DNA of 64,000 nt from Fuerstiella marisgermanici. GTDB taxonomy: Bacteria; Planctomycetota; Planctomycetia; Planctomycetales; Planctomycetaceae. Both the position numbers and the translations under genes were made by a program. The stretch lies in the NCBI RefSeq assembly GCF_001983935.1, contig NZ_CP017641.1, positions 6,870,001-6,934,000 on the forward strand, written 5' to 3'. The notes below the pieces were generated by a model. The model was given only the letters and a program-made list of their open reading frames with translations. It was not told where the DNA came from and did not search any database. Shown here piece by piece: positions 50,083 to 59,025 of this stretch. The stretch's first letter is position 1, and each line of letters begins with the position of its first letter.

Positions 50083-50372
50083 TCACGTCGTGCCAAACGT
50101 CCACTGCGGCGTTGCGGGGACGGGAAACCGCCCCATCTTCACGTGGCAATATGCCCACGACCGCGCATCAATGATCCGCGTCGGAGCGTTCGGCAGCACC
50201 TCTCGCAATTCGCCGTCGCTCACGTGCGAGCGAATGACCTGCATGTCCGGATGAGTCGCGTAAGCCATTGCATAGGCCAGAAACCGCAATGGATCACTCA
50301 ACGCCTGCTGCAGTTCTTCGAACCAAATAACGCGGCGAGCGATCTCCTGGATTTCCGGAGTGTGATGATCAT
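50083..50372 (-). pseudogene. Small conserved-looking gene with a +2 frameshift near its start
   Basis: The frame ending at TGA 50083-50085 encodes a protein-like sequence (TPEIQEIARRVIWFEELQQA ... RIIDARSWAYCHVKMGRFPV ...) but has no ATG or GTG start; an in-frame TAA lies at 50383-50385. ATG 50372 overlaps the kinase stop as ATGA, like other junctions in this operon, but is in a different frame. Removing one AC from the ACAC at 50360-50364 joins them and gives M-I-I-T-P-E-I-Q-E-I. I recall about 100-residue bacterial proteins of this kind (HTPE..., RSWAYWN-like end), but cannot assign a function. An unrecognised alternative start (TTG 50301) would give only 72 residues. Confidence 0.55.
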
Positions 50373-53300
50373 TCGTTGCGTATTAGCGGCGCGGCTGTCA
50401 CGCGATCTCTGAAATCTCCCCATTCGAGTTTGCATCTGTGTTGGGGCAAACGCAGCGTCAGGGTCTCCCCACTTATCATCAATGATCCACCATTGCCGTT
50501 GCATTCCGCAATCGCATCACTAACACGAATTCTGAGCAATTCCACACCACTATCGGCGTCCCAGATGCGTACAGTCAAATCTTCACTGAACGTGACCACT
50601 CTCCGATAGTCCGGACTCAGGCTGGCCGCGATAATCGGTTTCACATGCCCGCTCAAAGAGAGCGTCGGAATCGGAAATTCAGTGTCAGCATCGGGATTTA
50701 TGATTACCTTATGTCCATCGTCACTGAAAACCAGCCATTTCCCTCGTTCCTGACTGTACCACAATGGCTCCATGTCTTTAGATGAATCAGTTGGTGAAGC
50801 CATCGGCCGAGGAACTGATGTTCCCGACGCTGAGGAGTTACGCACGCTACGGCGGTTGTTTATATCAACCTGGAATACCTCATTCTTGTCGGTCACCGCG
50901 AACAGCCAGTCGGGAAGTTTGTCTTTGCGGCGGTTGCCCACAAATTGTAGCCTGGTGATGCGGCAACCATGGTTTACGCAGCGAAACAGGTCACGGGCCG
51001 CGTTGGAGTGGATCACTAATTGCGAATCAGACGCAAAAGCCAACTCGAAATCGAAAACTGTGCCTTTCCCCCCGAAGACGCCGGCGGTGATCGGGTGGCC
51101 ATCCCCTTTATAGACCGCGAATCGCTTCGCTTTGTCCAATTTGTACGAATAGACACTGACGTCACCATTTTCAAGGCCGCACATCACAGTGCTCCCAGAT
51201 GGCGATGCGGTTGCAAAAGTTGGGCTGTCCGATTGCCTGATCTGTTTGACCAATTTCCTTTCAGTCCCTCGTCGAATCTGCAGCATTCGGCCATCTGAAT
51301 CGAGATCTAAGTATCCGGTCGTTGCCCATCTGTTTGGGAATGTGAGTCTTGCCATACTCGGAACGGGCGAAGCATAAGAATGCTTGCCACCCTCCATGCG
51401 CACACTCGGCCAATCTCGTTCTGAATAGCGAGTGAAAACAGGGTAGGGATCTGAGGCGACTTGGCTTTCATTAGTACCTTTTTCGTTCAATGGACGGACT
51501 GTCAGCGGCGACAGTCGCGTGTTGCAGTAAAACGGTTGGATACGACCGCTGATGGTCTGCACACTGACGACAAGCCACTTTTCACCGTAGAACACAACGC
51601 GACTATCACGGGCGTCCCACCTCTCGTTAGGAATCAGAGAGCCGATATCGGCGTGTCTGGCAGAACTGTGAACTTCGAGCCGGCCCGAACTTGTAAGGAA
51701 CGCAAGTTGTGACTGATTCGGTGAAACGGCCAGCGAACTTATCACGTCACCCTTGTCGGTCCGATACTCAAATGGCCCGAGAAACGGTGACGCCAGCGCT
51801 GTCAAGTAGTTGAATTCGAAGTGCCTTTGTTCTTCTGGCGTCTGCTGCAGCGTTGCCTGAGCGTCGACAAATCGTCCGCCTTTGATTTGAACACGTGCTT
51901 TCTCAAGTTGCCGCTGATATCGTCCGCTCCGCTCCTTCGCCTCAGAGAGCGTACGCAGTTCCTGTTCCGCGACGACTCGTGAATCAGAACTCTGAAGGGC
52001 CTTCCTCAGCCGTTCCGATTCTGCAAGTTGCGACTTCAGTTCATTCTTTGCATCCAACGCTTCCTGCGTCTGCAGTTCAGCCAGTTCCTTTTCTTTTTGC
52101 AAGTTCCGATTCAGCCGATTGGCCCGTTCTTCGGCGACCTGAGCGTCCTTTTCGGCGGCCACAGCGGCCAGCCGTTGCTGGTCGAAGGCGTCTCGGTCTT
52201 CGATAGCCCTTGAACGCGATATCGAAGCAACGACAGTCACGGCAATTAGCAGCAGTCCGACAAGGGCTCCGAGAGCCGATGGCACTGGATTGCGTTTGAT
52301 GATGCGTAGACCTCGCTGCACAATAGCCAAGGGACGAGCAACCACTGGTTCGCCTTCCAACCATCGATCCAGATCATCGCTGAACTTCTCACAGTCGGCG
52401 TACCGCCAGTCTGCGACTTTATTCATCGCCTTTTCACAGATCGCCGCAAGGTCACTCGATACTGAATCATCGATCTGACGAACATGCGTCGGATCATTAT
52501 CGCCAGCTACGGCGGCGACGACCAAGTAGGTGGAACCTGTGAACGGCGGCTTGCCGGTAAGACATTGGTAAAGCACGGCACCCAGACTGTATTGGTCGCT
52601 GTGCGGCCCAACTTCTGACAGCGTGCCGCGAGCCTGTTCCGGCGACATGAAGGCGGGCGTTCCCAGGATTCCGTCCTGAGTCTGTTGCGGCCCTTCTGCG
52701 TCAGTCGATTGATCATCAAGCACTTTGGCCAATCCAAAGTCTGCGATCTTGGCTCGACTGGTCGCACGATCGATCAGTATGTTTTCCGGCTTGATGTCGC
52801 GATGAATAATTCCTTCGGAATGCGCGTAGTGGAGGGCTGATGCGAGATCGCGGACCCATTCGACTCTTTGATTCAGCGTTGGCTGCTCTTCCAGCAACAC
52901 TTCCTTCAATGTACATCCGGCGACGAATTCCGTGGCAATATACAGTCGACCATCGTTTGTCTGGCCGTTCTCATAGACCGTCACGATATTCGGGTGATGC
53001 AGCTTTGCGGCACTGCGAGCCTCTGTCACGAAGCGCCGCCTGCGTCGCTTGTCGCCGGGGCCGAACGTCGGAACCTTTATCGCCACGAAGCGTTCCAGTT
53101 GAGGATCGTACGCACGATACACCTTGCCAAAACCACCTGCCCCCAGCACGGATTTCAATTCAAACCGTCCCAGCTTCCGCAGCGTTTGTTCTTCGCTGTT
53201 TTGAGCCGCCGGACTCACAAGATCACTCAGTGTTTGACTCTTAGCCAGCTGAGTGGTGTCCACAGAAACCGCGGCTTCTGTGGTATCCATCGTCATCTGC

Positions 53301-53434
53301 GACGCTTCCGACACGTCGCTCGCAACGAAGGTTTCACGGCACGCGGGACACCGCACCGTCTTATCGCGATTGGCTTCGTTGATCCGGAGTCGCTTGCCGC
53401 AGGACGGACAGGATGTTTTTAGAGTCGTTGTCAT
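50369..53434 (-). CDS. Zinc-ribbon Ser/Thr protein kinase with WD40 repeats
   Basis: A 1021-residue signalling protein. Order: zinc ribbon (Cys9, 12, 29, 32); Hanks-type kinase at about 91-360 with glycine loop GAGGFG, Lys120, HRDIKPEN (211-218) and DFG (232-234), all intact; a membrane helix at about 386-405 (SALGALVGLLLIAVTVVASI); a coiled coil at about 410-520; then a beta-propeller-like region ending in a clear WD40 blade (RRVVTFSEDLTVRIWDADSG). The kinase is cytoplasmic and the WD40 part probably periplasmic, suggesting an external sensor. The start overlaps the upstream gene by 4 nt (ATGA). It is a close paralogue of the broken kinase at 56812-61185. Confidence 0.92.
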   Translation of the reverse strand: MTTTLKTSCPSCGKRLRINEANRDKTVRCPACRETFVASDVSEASQMTMDTTEAAVSVDTTQLAKSQTLSDLVSPAAQNSEEQTLRKLGRFELKSVLGAGGFGKVYRAYDPQLERFVAIKVPTFGPGDKRRRRRFVTEARSAAKLHHPNIVTVYENGQTNDGRLYIATEFVAGCTLKEVLLEEQPTLNQRVEWVRDLASALHYAHSEGIIHRDIKPENILIDRATSRAKIADFGLAKVLDDQSTDAEGPQQTQDGILGTPAFMSPEQARGTLSEVGPHSDQYSLGAVLYQCLTGKPPFTGSTYLVVAAVAGDNDPTHVRQIDDSVSSDLAAICEKAMNKVADWRYADCEKFSDDLDRWLEGEPVVARPLAIVQRGLRIIKRNPVPSALGALVGLLLIAVTVVASISRSRAIEDRDAFDQQRLAAVAAEKDAQVAEERANRLNRNLQKEKELAELQTQEALDAKNELKSQLAESERLRKALQSSDSRVVAEQELRTLSEAKERSGRYQRQLEKARVQIKGGRFVDAQATLQQTPEEQRHFEFNYLTALASPFLGPFEYRTDKGDVISSLAVSPNQSQLAFLTSSGRLEVHSSARHADIGSLIPNERWDARDSRVVFYGEKWLVVSVQTISGRIQPFYCNTRLSPLTVRPLNEKGTNESQVASDPYPVFTRYSERDWPSVRMEGGKHSYASPVPSMARLTFPNRWATTGYLDLDSDGRMLQIRRGTERKLVKQIRQSDSPTFATASPSGSTVMCGLENGDVSVYSYKLDKAKRFAVYKGDGHPITAGVFGGKGTVFDFELAFASDSQLVIHSNAARDLFRCVNHGCRITRLQFVGNRRKDKLPDWLFAVTDKNEVFQVDINNRRSVRNSSASGTSVPRPMASPTDSSKDMEPLWYSQERGKWLVFSDDGHKVIINPDADTEFPIPTLSLSGHVKPIIAASLSPDYRRVVTFSEDLTVRIWDADSGVELLRIRVSDAIAECNGNGGSLMISGETLTLRLPQHRCKLEWGDFRDRVTAAPLIRNE

Positions 53435-54576
53435 TGTTCTTCCGGAGGCAACAACCGTTCTTTTTGCGGAGACGTTTTAGACTCACGCTCCGTTGCCTCT
53501 CTTGCTTGGTCGCGAATACTTTGAACGCGTGTCGATTCGTCGCTGTCTTCGACAGTTAGATACAGAGCTCGCATCAGCGTGAACATGCTGTAATGCGCAG
53601 CCTCGTTACCCGGTTTGGCTCGACCAAATTGAAGACCGTTTCGATTCATGAAACTCAGGAAGTTGATCAGGTGGTCGCCATCCTCTTCCGGGGCGTAACT
53701 GTCGCGACTCTGGAAAGGTCGAAGATCTCCCGTTGTTTCCAATCGCTTCATTTCACGGTTCAGGTCACGAAAAAAATCTCGGCATTGGATGTATTGTAGA
53801 GTCCTGCCGTTATTGATCGCCCAGCTCTTAGCTTTGCTGGATGCAAACGCTTTTCTGAATTTTTGCAGCGACTGTTCCATAGCCATGACACTGCCAACCG
53901 AAGCCTGTCCGTTCTGCTCGGCTTCCTTAACCACACGTTGCCGTGCCTGTTCGTAGTCAGTTTTGTAGCGTGAAAATTCGTCCCACCGCAGGATATATGG
54001 CCAATAGTTGATCTCAGCCGTTTTCAGCGAAGTTGCTGCGAAGTCGACGTTTCTTTGCTGCAACGTCAGTTGCTCAAAAACTTGAGGTTCGATTTTCAGT
54101 TCAGACAGTACACCGCTGCTGTAGCGAGTGTCGTTCGGGTCGAACCGATACGGTAACGCAGTCACGGCAAGTCGAGTCAACAGAAAGTTTAAGGCTCGTC
54201 CACTACGAATCGCGCCTTCGCTCATATCGGGATTGTCGCGCAATTGTTGCCACGTTCGGTGGTTTCGCCAGCTTCGGCTGCTGAGATGCCGCAGGTTTCG
54301 GATCTGCCGAAGATCGTGTTCCTCGATTTCCAGCTCCATCACGTTCATCTTGGCCATCCGGCGAAAGCCGAGCACCCGGTTTCTCTGAGCCTCCATCAAA
54401 GCCGCTTGAGCCTGGACACGGGCGACGACGGCGGCCACGGGATCATGATCCGCCCAAGTTACTGTGCCTGCGTCATTTTTTGACGGGGCGGGATAGCCTG
54501 TGCCTTCGTCGGCTGTTGAGGAACTGATGGCAATCGGGAAAATTGCAACAGTGAGTATCGCTGCGTGATTCATCAT
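53431..54576 (-). CDS. Exported helical protein of unknown function
   Basis: No family is recognised. The 381 residues begin with a likely signal peptide (MMNHAAILTVAIFPIAISSS then TADEG). Long charged helices follow (VVARVQAQAALMEAQRNRVL; RWDEFSRYKTDYEQARQRVV; KEAEQNGQASVGSVMAMEQS). There is no membrane segment after the signal. The gene overlaps by 4 nt both upstream (FHA-pseudoprotease) and downstream (kinase-WD40), so it is translationally coupled and almost certainly part of the same system, perhaps as the extracytoplasmic partner of the WD40 or pseudoprotease domains. Confidence 0.75.
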   Translation of the reverse strand: MMNHAAILTVAIFPIAISSSTADEGTGYPAPSKNDAGTVTWADHDPVAAVVARVQAQAALMEAQRNRVLGFRRMAKMNVMELEIEEHDLRQIRNLRHLSSRSWRNHRTWQQLRDNPDMSEGAIRSGRALNFLLTRLAVTALPYRFDPNDTRYSSGVLSELKIEPQVFEQLTLQQRNVDFAATSLKTAEINYWPYILRWDEFSRYKTDYEQARQRVVKEAEQNGQASVGSVMAMEQSLQKFRKAFASSKAKSWAINNGRTLQYIQCRDFFRDLNREMKRLETTGDLRPFQSRDSYAPEEDGDHLINFLSFMNRNGLQFGRAKPGNEAAHYSMFTLMRALYLTVEDSDESTRVQSIRDQAREATERESKTSPQKERLLPPEEQ

Positions 54577-55904
54577 TTTGAAAATTCCTCCGCAAGCTGG
54601 CTGACGAGACTACCATCGAAAGCGTCGATATTCTGGTTTTCGGGCGTTGGCCGAACGTAGAGACCAATCACCAGATCACTGGCATCGAGGATCGGACTGC
54701 CGATGAAAGCCAGATTCGTTTGGTCAGTCTGATGATCGTCAACCCGAGCGGACAGCGAAGCCGCTGCAACTCCGTTTGAAAACTGCAGCGAATCGGCTCG
54801 AACGGTTAGTTGTTCCACTTTGATGGGGATCGACGCATCGAAAAAAGGATCGTTGACGTCGAAGGGATAACCGATGACCCGCAGTTTTTGACCCGGCCGC
54901 AGATTTTCGTCCCGCAACGACAGACCAACCTGAAGCTTTTCATCAATGTCAAAATACCCGACGTCAAATGCTGTTCTGAGTTTCAAGAGTGCGACCATTG
55001 TCTTCTGATTCTCAGTCGTTACGGGCAGCGCATCAACTTGTGTCGTGATTTCTTCGAATTTCGGATGCACGCGCATCTGACTGATGGCGATCCAACGCTT
55101 TCGAGTGGGGGAGTACAAGGTTGGGTCAGTGAACGAACTTTTCATCAATTTTCTGAGAGAGTATATCACGGAAGCAGACGTGACGACGCGGCCGTCATTG
55201 ATGACGAACGCCGTCCCAACGCGAAATGGTGTTCTGCTTTCGGATTCACGGCAAAACACGACGAATATGGCTTCTGCGGCGTCAAACCTGGCGGCGGTAT
55301 TGTCCTCACCGTTTCCTGAGGGGCTGGATTCGGTTGGGCCGGAGACTGTCTGACTCTCTTCACTGGTTGGACCGGATTCTGGCCTTTCCTGTTTCGATTC
55401 GTCCATTCCCGCGACCGCTGTTTCCAAAATGGCCTCCGGCGCTGTTTCCCTCGATTCGATGGTCGTCGCTGCAGCCGTGTCGGCAGGGGCTTCGCCACCT
55501 TTGGGGAAGGCCAGCCATAACACTGCGACGGTAATGGCTGTCGCACAAACCGCAATGGTCGCGTTTGGAAACTCCGAAGCATGAGTCACCTCGGGCGTGA
55601 CAGTTGATACGGGCGTTTGAGATGGCGGTGTCGTGGACTGTTCTGCCAATTGCAGGATCTCAGCGACGCTGTATTCCGCTGAGCCGAAAAAAATGGAGTC
55701 CCCGGGAGTCACGATCGCGCGCATCGTCTTGTTTTCCACTGTGCGAATGCTGGTGCCATTCGTGGACTTGAGATCTTCGAGGATGATGCGGTTCGGCGAC
55801 ACCGTCAGACGTGCGTGGTGGGCCGAAACATTCGCAGTCTCCAGCATCACAGTGTTGTCCGACGCTCTGCCGATCGTAATCACTTTAGAATCAACGTTTG
55901 ACAT
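54573..55904 (-). CDS. FHA-domain membrane protein with trypsin-like pseudoprotease domain
   Basis: 443 residues. An N-terminal FHA domain (about 1-80: IGRASDN with Arg13, SAHHARL, STNGTS) would read phosphothreonine in the cytoplasm. A membrane helix lies at about 114-133 (NATIAVCATAITVAVLWLAF), followed by a Ser/Glu/Pro-rich linker. The C-terminal region (about 208-443) has the trypsin/DegP-like pattern GTAFVINDGRVVTSASV, but the catalytic His is replaced (TSAS, Ser245, for the usual TAAH), and the Ser region reads FIGSPILD instead of GNSGGP. It is probably an inactive protease that binds peptides or proteins. It starts 2 nt after the double-FHA gene and overlaps the next by 4 nt. Confidence 0.8.
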   Translation of the reverse strand: MSNVDSKVITIGRASDNTVMLETANVSAHHARLTVSPNRIILEDLKSTNGTSIRTVENKTMRAIVTPGDSIFFGSAEYSVAEILQLAEQSTTPPSQTPVSTVTPEVTHASEFPNATIAVCATAITVAVLWLAFPKGGEAPADTAAATTIESRETAPEAILETAVAGMDESKQERPESGPTSEESQTVSGPTESSPSGNGEDNTAARFDAAEAIFVVFCRESESRTPFRVGTAFVINDGRVVTSASVIYSLRKLMKSSFTDPTLYSPTRKRWIAISQMRVHPKFEEITTQVDALPVTTENQKTMVALLKLRTAFDVGYFDIDEKLQVGLSLRDENLRPGQKLRVIGYPFDVNDPFFDASIPIKVEQLTVRADSLQFSNGVAAASLSARVDDHQTDQTNLAFIGSPILDASDLVIGLYVRPTPENQNIDAFDGSLVSQLAEEFSK

Positions 55905-55906
55905 GT

Positions 55907-56743
55907 CTATCGCACCTCAAATACGAAACGCTGTTGGCCCAACTGGAATTCCGCCTGATGAGCCAGAGCAATGCGGTTGATACGAATCCAGACTCCGTTG
56001 ACGCTCTTCTGATCTTCAAGCAGCCAGCGTTGTTGCGGTTCCTTTGTCAATTTTGCATGCAATGGTGAGACGTACGGATCGTTTTCGATCCGCACGTCGC
56101 ATCCAGCATCCTGCCCGATCTCTACAATGTCTTGATCAAGTGTGAAACTCCGCCCCGGGCAATCGGTACCTGTCACTTCAACGAGGCGTGGAATGGCCAA
56201 GAGGGCTTCATCCGAAGAAGATTTGATGTAAGTAATGGTCTGCTCCGGATCTGCTTTCACAGGATTGTGGGCGGACGTTGACGTTCGAAATTCGTATCGT
56301 CGGCTGCCGATCATCAGTTCGGCGCCATGTTTGGGCCTCGCCTTGTAGGCTCGTAGAAACGTACCGTTTGTGCTGGCCTGATCGACCAGAAACCAGCGAT
56401 ATTCGCCACGTTTGTGGACACATTCCAGCGTTGCATGCACACTCGAAAGGTCCGGATCAAACGGGATGTTGACATCACAGCCCACGCGACCCAGAGTGAA
56501 CTTAGTGGTGCGAATCCGAGTTAATTGACCTTCGGTATCGCTGCCATCGTCGAGGATCGTCAGTAAAGCCGTAGGCGGACGGCGTGATGGACGAAAACGC
56601 ATAGGCTGATCGGCAGGCCGAGAGAGGTTGTCAATGCCTTGCACGTCGGCCCCATTGTTCGCCTGAAGTTTTAGGAGTTGCTGCAGCGGCTCAGACACCG
56701 TTTGCTGAATGGGATTTTCATCTTCGTTAAGAGTATGTTTCAT
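55907..56743 (-). CDS. Double FHA-domain protein
   Basis: A soluble protein of about 278 residues with two FHA domains: the first around FTLGRVGCDVNIPFDPDLSS, HATLECV and STNGTFL; the second around EIGQDAGCDVRIENDPYVSP, HAKLTKE and SVNGVWI. The second lacks the usual Arg (EIGQDAG rather than GR), so it may not bind phosphothreonine. ATG 56743 (MKHTLNEDENPIQQ) is chosen; a TTG at 56815 would overlap the WD40 frame stop as TTGA, but those 24 residues look non-coding. It probably acts as an adaptor bringing phosphorylated partners together. Confidence 0.85.
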   Translation of the reverse strand: MKHTLNEDENPIQQTVSEPLQQLLKLQANNGADVQGIDNLSRPADQPMRFRPSRRPPTALLTILDDGSDTEGQLTRIRTTKFTLGRVGCDVNIPFDPDLSSVHATLECVHKRGEYRWFLVDQASTNGTFLRAYKARPKHGAELMIGSRRYEFRTSTSAHNPVKADPEQTITYIKSSSDEALLAIPRLVEVTGTDCPGRSFTLDQDIVEIGQDAGCDVRIENDPYVSPLHAKLTKEPQQRWLLEDQKSVNGVWIRINRIALAHQAEFQLGQQRFVFEVR

Positions 56744-57714
56744 AATTGTCCCAAAGTTTAAAGTGGATTCCATTTGGCGGCCAAAAAGCAAGGGGGACTG
56801 AGGGACCGCTTTCAATCAAAGTGCGTAAGAGCTTTAGGTACAATTCCCTGACGAAAGTCGCCCCACTGGACAACAGTATGGCTGGAAACACGGTAGTTAG
56901 CGTTTTCAGCTGCGTCGGGAAGTCTCAATACTTCTTCGCGGCTCAAAGTCCTTGTCCTGGACGCAGTCAACAGCAATTCAATCTTTGATTCATTGATTGA
57001 CATTCCTTGCGGTTCTGGTCGCCTTGAACGCGTGTAGCCGATTGGCAGTGAAAGCAATTCGATCCCTGTCCTGACGTCCCAAATTCGAATGGTCCGATCT
57101 GCCGATGATGTGACGGCACGACGTAAATCAGGGCTTATCGCTCCTGAGTAAATTGCGTCCGTATGCCCCAGAAAAGTCGTTGCATTTACAGGCGTGTTGT
57201 CCTCTGGTCCATGATTCAGGATTACGGAGTAGTTTTCGCCAGCAGCCAATGTATGTTTTTCGCTTGGATCAAAACCAATCCGGCTATCGTTACTGACACC
57301 TGATTTTCCGACGGCGTCCGCATCTGTTGATGTTAAGTCACGTTCCAGCATTCGTCTGAATCGTTGAGATTCAATATCGATCTGCAGCAGTTGCCCGTCG
57401 GAAGTAGCTGCCAGGACCGCGTCAGTACGCCGCCGATCTGTCGGGCAAGTTAGAAATTGTACATACGCCAGATAACTCGCCATTTGCCGGTGCTGAAAAG
57501 TCAACTCGCCGCCTTTGGTGTTACGCACTACAAGCTGGCGCCCAGCAGATACCGCCAATAGATCCAAGCCGAATGCAGCAAATGCAGCAAATGTGACGGG
57601 CTCATTGAAGTCATGAAAGGAATTCAGAACTTTCATTTTACTGTCCATTAGTACAACGGTGCCGTCCGAGTGACCGATCATCGATATGGACGACGATCCG
57701 CGGCGAGCAAATGA

Positions 57715-57724
57715 TGGCACAACC
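57715..57724. repeat. Target-site duplication, left copy
   Basis: TGGCACAACC, immediately outside the left end of the IS; identical to 59016-59025. Confidence 0.9.
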
Positions 57725-59015
57725 CAGGGCCAGCGCATACTAAGTTGTTTTGCCGGTAAGGATTTGCATCAAATAGTCAATGTTCCATCCGGCCATTCTT
57801 CTTTTCATGACGTTGCTTTGTTTGCCAGGATGTTTCTTGATGAGGCTGAGTGTGAGTCGTCTGAGCCATGACAAATTGTTCGCGAAGATTCGGTTTCGGA
57901 CTCGACTCTCATCCTCGCGGTAGGTCATGTCGAGACTCCAGTGCAGCGTGTTTTCTATGGCCCAGTGACCACGAACCGTTGTTGCGAACAGCTCGCCTTT
58001 GCGACGCAGACTGCTGATGTAGTAGCGAACGTCAGAATGATGAATGCCGTCCTGCTCGTACATTCGGATCGCCGTTCCGATGGTCTTGAGTCCGGCCCAT
58101 TTGTGGCCCACGTCAAAATCGACAGGCACGGTCGCCTGATAGTAGATTCTCTGTTCCTGCCGACCGTGTCCCTTCTCTGTTTCTTCATAGCGACTGACGG
58201 GACAGCGAGCGAAGTCATCCTCCAGGTGATCGAGAAAAAACTTCTGCACGACCTCATAGAGTTTCGGTTGGTTGCCTTTCAGGGCTAACACATAGTCTGC
58301 ATTGCCAGACACGATCTGCTGCGCAATGTTTTTTTGACAACCCGCTGCGTCAATCGTAATGATCGCCTCATCGATATTGATTTCGTTCAGTAATTTCGGG
58401 ATCGCGGTGATCTCGTTCGACTTCTCTTCCGTCGCCACCTGTCCCAGAGAAATCCCCTGATCAGAAGCCCACGCACTCACGATGAACAACGCACCCAGCC
58501 CATTCTTTTTGTCATGTGATCGACGGAGTGCTTTGCCATCAATCGCAATCTGTTTTCTGTAGCCTTCTTTCTGTTCGTCGGAAAGTCCTTCCAGCGATTC
58601 AATCCATTGCACGAAGCACGCTTGAAAGTCGTTCGGCTTCAGGAGAGAAAGGACGCGCCGGTACGTATCTTTTTTCGGAATGCCATGCGGAAGTGCCAGG
58701 TGTTTCTGCAGGCCATCGGCATTCAGTCGCGCCCATTCCGCAATCGCACTGGGGCCGTCGGCGTTGGCCAGCACTCCGCAAATGGCGATCACAATCACAT
58801 CACCAAGCAGATGCAGACGATTGATGTTGGAACGCGGGTCTTTCAATTGATCAAAGTAATGAACAATGTTTCCTGTCAGCTCCTGGGTGACCGCCAGTTC
58901 AACTGTCGACATCTCTTGTCCTCTCCTCGTGAAGTCCGATGTTACGACACGAAAAGACTAACCAATACTCACTTGTCGCGCCAGCCTAAATTGCCCAAAG
59001 TGCGCGCTGGCCCTG
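57725..59015. mobile_element. ISAs1-family insertion sequence (1291 bp)
   Basis: Left end CAGGGCCAGCGCATACT (57725-57741) and right end, read outward, CAGGGCCAGCGCGCACT (59015-58999) form 17-bp terminal inverted repeats with two mismatches. A perfect 10-bp duplication flanks the element, within the 8-10 bp typical of the ISAs1 family. It contains one intact transposase gene whose stop codon lies inside the left terminal repeat. The perfect duplication and intact transposase suggest a recent insertion. Confidence 0.93.
57740..58912 (-). CDS. ISAs1-family transposase
   Basis: DDE-type transposase of 390 residues, normal for the ISAs1/H-repeat family. The N-terminus (IVHYFDQLKDPRSNINRLHL) and the acidic catalytic positions IAIDGKALR, ITIDAAGCQ and the C-terminal MTYREDESRVR region are present. 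The frame is intact from ATG 58912 to the stop at 57740, which falls within the element's left terminal repeat. It is transcribed in the same direction as the interrupted kinase gene. Confidence 0.95.
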   Translation of the reverse strand: MSTVELAVTQELTGNIVHYFDQLKDPRSNINRLHLLGDVIVIAICGVLANADGPSAIAEWARLNADGLQKHLALPHGIPKKDTYRRVLSLLKPNDFQACFVQWIESLEGLSDEQKEGYRKQIAIDGKALRRSHDKKNGLGALFIVSAWASDQGISLGQVATEEKSNEITAIPKLLNEINIDEAIITIDAAGCQKNIAQQIVSGNADYVLALKGNQPKLYEVVQKFFLDHLEDDFARCPVSRYEETEKGHGRQEQRIYYQATVPVDFDVGHKWAGLKTIGTAIRMYEQDGIHHSDVRYYISSLRRKGELFATTVRGHWAIENTLHWSLDMTYREDESRVRNRIFANNLSWLRRLTLSLIKKHPGKQSNVMKRRMAGWNIDYLMQILTGKTT

Positions 59016-59025
59016 TGGCACAACC
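59016..59025. repeat. Target-site duplication, right copy
   Basis: TGGCACAACC, immediately outside the right end of the IS; identical to 57715-57724. Confidence 0.9.
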
